Source of the DNA: an uncultured Lachnospiraceae bacterium | GTDB lineage: Bacteria; Bacillota; Clostridia; Lachnospirales; Lachnospiraceae | Length of the DNA: 64,000 bases | Assembly (NCBI GenBank): GCA_902476265.1 | Contig: CABSCP010000007.1 | Location: forward strand, 62,001-126,000 | Reading direction: 5' to 3' | Part shown: positions 59,499 to 64,000 of the stretch, piece after piece | How the letters are laid out: each line of letters begins with the position of its first letter | Numbering within the stretch: the first letter of the stretch is position 1 | Notes under the pieces: model-generated | Told to the model about the DNA's origin: nothing | The model's input: only the letters and a program-made list of their open reading frames with translations | Database searches by the model: none | Program-made: the position numbers and the translations under genes

Positions 59499-61193
59499 GT
59501 GCTTACCCAAAGCAGGATCACCTTAAATCCTGTTTCCTGCCTGGCAGCCGGATTCAGCCTGACTGGGGTTAAGTGTATGGGGCTGCTTGCAGCAGGGAGC
59601 ATCCTGATCGGGATTGGAATCAGCCAAAGGGGGAAAGAAGGGAGCGCCGGGGAGGATGAGGAACGGAATTTCACCTATTCCCGTCAGGGAACCTATGGGA
59701 CTGCAGGATATATGTCACCAGAGGAGAGAGGACAGGTGCTTGCCGAAGACAGCGATATCCGTAAAGTGGACGGAATTGTTCTGGGAACCGATCCTGACAC
59801 GGAAAAGGTGATCAGCCTGCCTGCAGACAGCCGGCTAAACCGTAACTTTGCCATCTGCGGCAGCCAGGGAAGCATGAAATCAAGAGCATTTGTCCGGAAT
59901 ATGATTCTCCAGTGTGTAAAGCGGGGCGAGAGCATGTTTATAACCGACCCCAAATCGGAACTGTTTGAGGATACGGCCGCATACCTGGAGCAGAACGGCT
60001 ACCTGGTAAAACAGTATAATCTGATCCACCATGAATGTTCGGATGCCTGGGACTGCCTGGCAGAGATTGAAGGAGGACTGACGGACATATTTGTGGATGT
60101 TGTGATCCGGAATACAACGGATAAGTTTGACCACTTTTATGACAATACGGAAATGGATCTTTTAAAAGCATTATGCCTGTATGTGTATCAGGAATACCCG
60201 GAGGGGAAAAGAACCTTTGCAGAAGCCTATAAACTGCTGTTGTATAATAGCCTGGAAAAACTGGACGCCATTTTTGAAAACCTGCCGGTCACCCATCCGG
60301 CCAGGGGGCCTTACCAGCTGTTTGCCAAAGCGGAAAAAGTCAAGGGGAATGCGGTGCTGGGACTGGGAACCCGGCTGCAGATCATGCAGAATGAATTGAT
60401 CCAGAAGCTGACCAGTACAAAGGATATCGACCTGACACTGCCGGGAAAGCAGAAATGCGCTTATTTTTGTATTACCTCGGATCAGGACAGCACCTATGAC
60501 ATGCTGGCCACCCTGCTGGTTTCCTTTTTGTTTATCCGCTTGGTGCGGCTTGCGGACAGCCAGCCTGACCGGAAGCTGCCGGTACCGGTTTATATGATAC
60601 TTGAAGAAATGCCCAATATTGGCATTATCCCATCCTTTACCAAAAAACTGGCAACGGCCAGAAGCAGGGACATCGGCGTCTGTATGATCTATCAGAACAT
60701 CCCACAGCTTCAGAACCGCTATCCGGATACCCAGTGGGAGGAATTACTGGGTGGCTGTGATACAGCGCTGTTTCTGGGCTGTAACGATATGTCGACAGCA
60801 ACTTATTTTTCCGAGCGGTCCGGGGATGTGACGGTGGGAGTATCCTCCATCCGCAAAAGCCTTCAGACATTGCGGGTGATGGACTATGTGCCTGAATTTG
60901 CAGAGTCGGCAAGCGTTGGGAAGCGGAAGCTGTTATTGCCGGATGAAATCCTGCGCTTTCCGTTAAGTGAAGCTCTGGTAATTATCCGGGGGCAGAAAGT
61001 GCTGAAGGTGAAGAAATTTGATTATACAAAGAATCCGGAAGCGTTGAAGTTTCAGGCGGTGAAGGCAACGGATCATGTGCCGGAGTGGAGAAAAAAAGAG
61101 AACGAGAAAGAAACACCGGTGGAAGAAGAGGGATTCTGGGGAAAGAACGATGGGGAGGAAGAGAAGGTGTTGAAATTGGAGGACTTATTTTGA
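59499..61193 (+). CDS. VirD4/TraG-like conjugation coupling ATPase
   Basis: 564 residues from GTG 59499. Seen: a membrane helix (CMGLLAAGSILIGIGI), then GTAGYMSPEERGQV, Walker A CGSQGSMKSRA, FITDPKSELFEDT, Walker B YMILEEMPNIG, and ATARSRDIGVCMIYQNIPQLQ. This is the VirD4-like (CD1115-type) family that brings the DNA-relaxase complex to the transfer pore. The same frame is open back to 59421 and there encodes EQKKKKAAILTAALLLWYAG, a likely first membrane helix, but the expected start codon is ATA, directly after GGGAGAG. Either AUA is used, or the start codon has been lost and the shorter form is made. No relaxase or mating-pore genes follow. Confidence 0.85.
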   Translation: MLTQSRITLNPVSCLAAGFSLTGVKCMGLLAAGSILIGIGISQRGKEGSAGEDEERNFTYSRQGTYGTAGYMSPEERGQVLAEDSDIRKVDGIVLGTDPDTEKVISLPADSRLNRNFAICGSQGSMKSRAFVRNMILQCVKRGESMFITDPKSELFEDTAAYLEQNGYLVKQYNLIHHECSDAWDCLAEIEGGLTDIFVDVVIRNTTDKFDHFYDNTEMDLLKALCLYVYQEYPEGKRTFAEAYKLLLYNSLEKLDAIFENLPVTHPARGPYQLFAKAEKVKGNAVLGLGTRLQIMQNELIQKLTSTKDIDLTLPGKQKCAYFCITSDQDSTYDMLATLLVSFLFIRLVRLADSQPDRKLPVPVYMILEEMPNIGIIPSFTKKLATARSRDIGVCMIYQNIPQLQNRYPDTQWEELLGGCDTALFLGCNDMSTATYFSERSGDVTVGVSSIRKSLQTLRVMDYVPEFAESASVGKRKLLLPDEILRFPLSEALVIIRGQKVLKVKKFDYTKNPEALKFQAVKATDHVPEWRKKENEKETPVEEEGFWGKNDGEEEKVLKLEDLF

Positions 61194-61365
61194 ATGTCTT
61201 ATATGATTTTGGTTTGCACTACCCAGGAGTTAATTGAAAGCAGTTTTTTATGTAAGATACGGATTCTTTCAAAATTTTATGAGGGAGACCGTATCTTTCA
61301 TACTTTTAATACCGTTTATTCAGTAGGTAATCAAATAACCAAATCCGCCCTCGTTGCTCGCGGGA

Positions 61366-61391
61366 ATAAAAAGAGGCTTATGTAAGCCCCT
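61366..61391 (-). terminator. Terminator of the small XRE regulator gene
   Basis: On the minus strand AGGGGCTT, loop ACAT, AAGCCTCT, then TTTTATT. The left arm contains the end of the coding sequence and its stop. Confidence 0.75.
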
Positions 61392-61614
61392 GAAAAAAAG
61401 CATTAAAATCTGCATTTAAAATGATACTAAGAGCAACTAACTCCGATACACGAATGTTCATCCGATTTGTCTCAATTTTGGCATAAGTACTTTTGGATAT
61501 ATCAAGACCCATTAAATTCAGTTTTGCAATCACCTGGTCCTGTGTAAGCTGTCTCATTTTCCGTAGAGAAGCGATATTCTTTCCAATATCCATATCCGGA
61601 CGTATCTTCTGCAT
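61378..61614 (-). CDS. XRE-family helix-turn-helix regulator, 78 aa
   Basis: A small DNA-binding protein: IGKNIASLRKMRQLTQDQV, KSTYAKIETNRMNIRVSELVAL. It is almost only the HTH domain, as in phage- or element-type repressors. ATG 61614 follows GAGGACAATT; a TTG at 61626 is also open. It lies downstream of the other XRE gene at 62026-61700 and is separated by AT-rich inverted repeats that could be its operator. Function beyond DNA binding is unknown. Confidence 0.85.
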   Translation of the reverse strand: MQKIRPDMDIGKNIASLRKMRQLTQDQVIAKLNLMGLDISKSTYAKIETNRMNIRVSELVALSIILNADFNAFFQGLT

Positions 61615-61635
61615 AATTGTCCTCAAACTTTCTGT

Positions 61636-61703
61636 ATAACGAAACTTTATATTGATTATAGGAAAAATAAAGTTTATAATGTTTCGTAATAAAGAAAGTT
61701 TAT
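61636..61703. promoter_or_regulatory. AT-rich operator region with nested inverted repeats
   Basis: ATAACGAAAC (61636-61645) and GTTTCGTAAT (61681-61690) form outer arms, ACTTTAT (61644-61650) and ATAAAGT (61667-61673) inner arms, and a third AAAGTTTAT lies at 61695-61703. They lie directly upstream of the small XRE gene, a typical place for self-repression. Confidence 0.6.
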
Positions 61704-62026
61704 TGCTCCATTCTGTTCGTCAAAGATAATAACCGGTTTAAAAGCTCGATACAGGACTCAAGCTGCCGGGCATCAATCTGTATTTGAGCAGGAAGCTGTG
61801 AATCAGTTCTTGGCCATGACAAAAACAGACGATCCATAGAAAGATGAAAAGCTTCACATATCTGGATCATTGTATCAAGCGAAGGCGTTTGAAGAGCATT
61901 TTCGATTTTGACATAATAACTATAGGAAATGCCAGCACGTTCGGCCGCCTGCTCCTGAGTTAATCCTAACTGTTGTCTCGCTTTTTTTAGTGCCACTGAA
62001 ATAGCTGATAATTTTTGATATTCCAT
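61700..62026 (-). CDS. XRE-family helix-turn-helix regulator, 108 aa
   Basis: 108 residues: HTH in the N-terminal 65 (LKKARQQLGLTQEQAAERAG, YYVKIENALQTPSLDTMIQI), then a short C-terminal helix with LESCIELLNRLLSLT that may dimerise. ATG 62026 has AAAAGGGGG upstream. It is divergent from the gene at 62139; the space between them holds repeated CATAAATAGGG sites, so it probably controls that promoter and its own. Confidence 0.88.
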   Translation of the reverse strand: MEYQKLSAISVALKKARQQLGLTQEQAAERAGISYSYYVKIENALQTPSLDTMIQICEAFHLSMDRLFLSWPRTDSQLPAQIQIDARQLESCIELLNRLLSLTNRMEQ

Positions 62027-62077
62027 AAAAATCCCCCTTTTAAAAGAATATTGCAAATATAGTGAAAGAACCATTCT

Positions 62078-62130
62078 CTATTTGTGCAATTAACTTTCAT
62101 AAATAGGGGTATATTAATGCATAAATAGGG
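62078..62130. promoter_or_regulatory. Divergent operator: CATAAATAGGG repeats
   Basis: CATAAATAGGG occurs at 62098-62108 and 62120-62130 (22 bp apart), and an inverted near copy CTATTTGTG lies at 62078-62086. A TTAACT/TATATT-like promoter for the right gene overlaps them. The divergent XRE protein is the likely binder. Confidence 0.65.
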
Positions 62131-62138
62131 AGAGAAAA

Positions 62139-62741
62139 ATGACAAGAAGGAAAATCCTGAATACACTTATAGTAATAGGAATGATATTGTTTGCTATATG
62201 GGCCGTTATTCCTGCAGACGAGAACACTTGTTATTTATGTGGGAATAATGAGGATGGTTATATGTCAATTTATCGAGGTAGAAATTCTGTGGGAGTTTGG
62301 AACCTTAACACCGGTGTTATTATGGATATTAGTATTCTTGAATTTGATGATTCAGGACGGACTACAGGCTTTAATCAGTCACAGGGAATGCAAATAGCGA
62401 ATATGGGGGAAGGATACGGCATGATTCTGTTAAGAAATGAGCCAACAGATAAATCTTGCCATGTAGATATCCAATTAGAAGAGAAAAATAAGAATAACAA
62501 TCTTGCTTATCAAAAAACATTATGCAGTAGATGTAGTGAGAGGATAGCAGAAATCAGCCGTATTTATCAAAATAAGTATATTTCAGATACTTATCTGATA
62601 GATTTTAAAACTGCAAAGATATATCCAATGATAGGAGATGAGTCATATTCTATTGGTGATTATTTAATACATATAAGGATGGAAAAAAATAGAATAGAGG
62701 CAGTCGTAAAATATCAGCCAATGGTACCGGAAGTGCCATAA
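62139..62741 (+). CDS. Orphan membrane-anchored protein with CxxC pairs
   Basis: 200 residues. One N-terminal hydrophobic helix (about 7-24, signal or anchor) precedes an extracytoplasmic domain. Two Cys pairs, CYLC (about 31-34) and CSRC (about 130-133), could bind a metal or form disulfides. The rest is mixed alpha/beta with no known motif. The start has GGGAGAGAAAA. It stands alone between a divergent regulator and a terminator. I do not recognise it. The AT-rich composition agrees with the foreign region. Confidence 0.7.
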   Translation: MTRRKILNTLIVIGMILFAIWAVIPADENTCYLCGNNEDGYMSIYRGRNSVGVWNLNTGVIMDISILEFDDSGRTTGFNQSQGMQIANMGEGYGMILLRNEPTDKSCHVDIQLEEKNKNNNLAYQKTLCSRCSERIAEISRIYQNKYISDTYLIDFKTAKIYPMIGDESYSIGDYLIHIRMEKNRIEAVVKYQPMVPEVP

Positions 62742-62773
62742 CTGGAACGCTTTACAGGATAATTCAAAGCTTG

Positions 62774-62811
62774 AAAAAAAGGAGACACATAAGCAGTGTG
62801 CCTCCTTTTTG
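62774..62811. terminator. Bidirectional terminator between converging genes
   Basis: AAAAAGGAGACACA pairs TGTGCCTCCTTTTT around TAAGCAG; T-runs on both strands. It serves the gene at 62139 (plus) and the secreted-peptide gene (minus). Confidence 0.85.
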
Positions 62812-62859
62812 AACGAATTAAGAAAAATCTTCCATCTCTTTATATATTGTAAGAAAAAG

Positions 62860-63096
62860 TTATTCAGCCAGTTCCCATTCGGTAACCCATTGCTGAGTTG
62901 ATGTATTGAATAAACGCCGATATAACTTCCCATCAATGAATTTATATCTCCATTCTAATATATTTGCACGAATGCTAATTTCGGAAACTGTTGAAGGCGC
63001 AACGGGAACCTGGGGGTGGGCCTGAACAGTAACGGGTGCTGAAAACAAAGCAAGCGTAGCAACAGCGATAAATAACTTCTTTTTAATTTTTTTCAT
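62860..63096 (-). CDS. Tiny secreted protein coupled to an M56 peptidase
   Basis: 78 residues: signal peptide MKKIKKKLFIAVATLALF to VQA (cleavage near residue 26), then a mature part of about 52 residues rich in aromatic and charged residues (EWRYKFIDGKLYRRLFN, QWVTEWELAE). ATG overlaps the TGA of the M56 gene (ATGA) with GGGGGAG upstream, so the two are translationally coupled. A terminator follows. I do not know a named family; similar W-R-Y-K...Y-R-R-L tails are, from memory, common in small secreted Firmicute proteins. It may be a substrate, signal or partner of the peptidase. Confidence 0.8.
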   Translation of the reverse strand: MKKIKKKLFIAVATLALFSAPVTVQAHPQVPVAPSTVSEISIRANILEWRYKFIDGKLYRRLFNTSTQQWVTEWELAE

Positions 63097-64000
63097 TTAT
63101 TAATCTCCCCCTTTATAGGTATGTTGGGATCCAAGTTTTTTGTAATCGTCGTAATATATTTTTCATTAATGTATAGGTCATAGGAATTATTCCTGGTTTT
63201 AAGATAATAGCTATTGCTTTCGTCTAAAGAAAAAGTCTGCTCCTGAATCTGCTCAGGAATTGAAGATGGTTCTCCAATATATAAGTAGGATGAAAGTAAA
63301 AAAATCATAAAAACAGTAAGAAATGTTTTGCTATAGATGGAATAGTATTTGGACTTTGCCCTTATGATTATTTTATCGGCCCTGTCTCTGAGGCTTAGTG
63401 AAAATGCAGATATGTATGGAATCTTTTCAATATCAGAGTACTGATTTTTCGCTATTTTCACTAAACATTCCAGATATTCTATTTTTCCAAATTCAGTTAC
63501 CGAATCGGCAACGTAGGAGTCAGTATAGTACTCAAGAGAGTTATTGATCAGATATTTCATTAAATACACAAAGGGGTTCCAAAAGTAAATATCTGAGATA
63601 AATTCCATTAATACTTTTATATGAAGATGTTTATTATAATAGTGACATAATTCATGTCTGAAGATATAAGACAATTCTTTTTGCGTGAAGGTCATTCCGG
63701 GTAAAGCTATGATCGGCTTTATGACGCCAAAAACCAATGGTGTATGAATTGCAGCTGATGAAACGAGAATAAAATTTTTCTTTTGTGAAAAAGATTTATT
63801 GACATTTTTATAAACATCAATTATCTCGGGACATTTGATTTCTTCTGATTTTAATAGGCCCTTTCTTATTTTTATATATGTCATTACAGAATTGCATATC
63901 AGGATGGCCGAAATAACAAACCAGATTGCAGCAAGCAATTGATACAGGTTGAAGGTATATGACCCGACTGTATAAGTCGTGGTTACGATAAATACATATA
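63093..64000 (-). CDS. M56 family (BlaR1-like) membrane metallopeptidase, 5' truncated
   Basis: At least 302 residues; the frame is open to the right edge, so the start lies outside. Seen: a membrane helix (LLAAIWFVISAILICNS), a cytoplasmic part (IHTPLVFGVIKPIIALPG, the hallmark before the active site), the zinc motif FRHELCHYYN (HExxH), SDIYFWNPFVY, then a membrane helix (FLTVFMIFLLSSYLY) and about 75 outside residues. There is no penicillin-binding sensor domain as in BlaR1/MecR1. Such proteins cut repressors or other targets after sensing wall stress. Its usual BlaI/MecI partner would be off-window. Confidence 0.88.
   Translation of the reverse strand, partial: YVFIVTTTYTVGSYTFNLYQLLAAIWFVISAILICNSVMTYIKIRKGLLKSEEIKCPEIIDVYKNVNKSFSQKKNFILVSSAAIHTPLVFGVIKPIIALPGMTFTQKELSYIFRHELCHYYNKHLHIKVLMEFISDIYFWNPFVYLMKYLINNSLEYYTDSYVADSVTEFGKIEYLECLVKIAKNQYSDIEKIPYISAFSLSLRDRADKIIIRAKSKYYSIYSKTFLTVFMIFLLSSYLYIGEPSSIPEQIQEQTFSLDESNSYYLKTRNNSYDLYINEKYITTITKNLDPNIPIKGEINK

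Noticed and set aside
61194..61385. 63-residue frame directly after the VirD4-like gene
   Set aside because: The GGAGG site is 12 bp away, the composition is that of random AT-rich DNA, it runs through the minus-strand terminator, and no motif is seen. It could be real but cannot be supported.

Overview
The window looks like chromosome of a spore-forming, low-to-mid-GC Firmicute of the class Clostridia, most likely a gut Lachnospiraceae. The reasons are PolC-type DNA polymerase, the pyrH-frr-uppS-cdsA-dxr-rseP and rimP-nusA-ylxR-ylxQ-infB-rbfA-nrnA-truB-ribF-rpsO-pnp gene orders, a SpoVAD spore protein, a T-box leader, LPXTG pili with a class C sortase, and YesM/YesN-type sugar regulation. 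The assignment rests on gene content and order alone; I could not run a database search.

Layout. 1-1278: end of a probable phosphotransfer protein and an HD-GYP response regulator. 1416-6490: conserved block pyrH, frr, uppS, cdsA, dxr, rseP. 6582-15436: pilus island bounded by strong terminators, with a giant LPXTG adhesin, the major pilin, a class C sortase and a small surface protein with a non-canonical anchor. 15536-26838: carbohydrate locus with histidine kinase, AraC-type regulator, ABC solute-binding protein, two permeases, a clan GH-D alpha-galactosidase-like enzyme and a GH38 alpha-mannosidase. 26848-30151: tryptophan T-box followed by a trpXYZ-type ABC importer. 30166-30510: a 345-bp near-perfect palindrome, then an Rpn/PD-(D/E)XK nuclease gene. 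31907-33971: PP2C phosphatase and membrane Ser/Thr kinase pair. 34071-39898: ispG and polC. 40029-41000: small helical protein and tRNA-Glu(CTC). 41038-55759: the translation/RNA block rimP to pnp, with a Na/Pi cotransporter and an NlpC/P60 cell-wall enzyme set into it. 55999-57859: LytTR regulator and spoVAD. 57965-64000: mobile or foreign DNA holding part of a conjugative element (replication-initiator-like and VirD4-like genes), two XRE repressors, an orphan membrane-anchored protein, and a translationally coupled M56 peptidase plus tiny secreted protein that runs off the right edge.

How it fits together. In many clostridia rseP is followed closely by ispG and polC; here about 27.5 kb of accessory genes (pili, glycan use, Trp uptake, kinase/phosphatase) sit between rseP and ispG. 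The kinase/regulator pair probably switches on the adjacent importer and glycosidases through a 21-bp-spaced direct repeat upstream of an extended -10. The Trp importer is controlled by uncharged tRNA-Trp through the T-box. Several housekeeping genes carry visible leader structures (rimP, rpsO, pnp).

Limits: all functions are inferred by reading translated proteins and motifs by eye. Start codons were moved downstream of the longest open frame where a clear ribosome-binding site or an upstream terminator or promoter required it.
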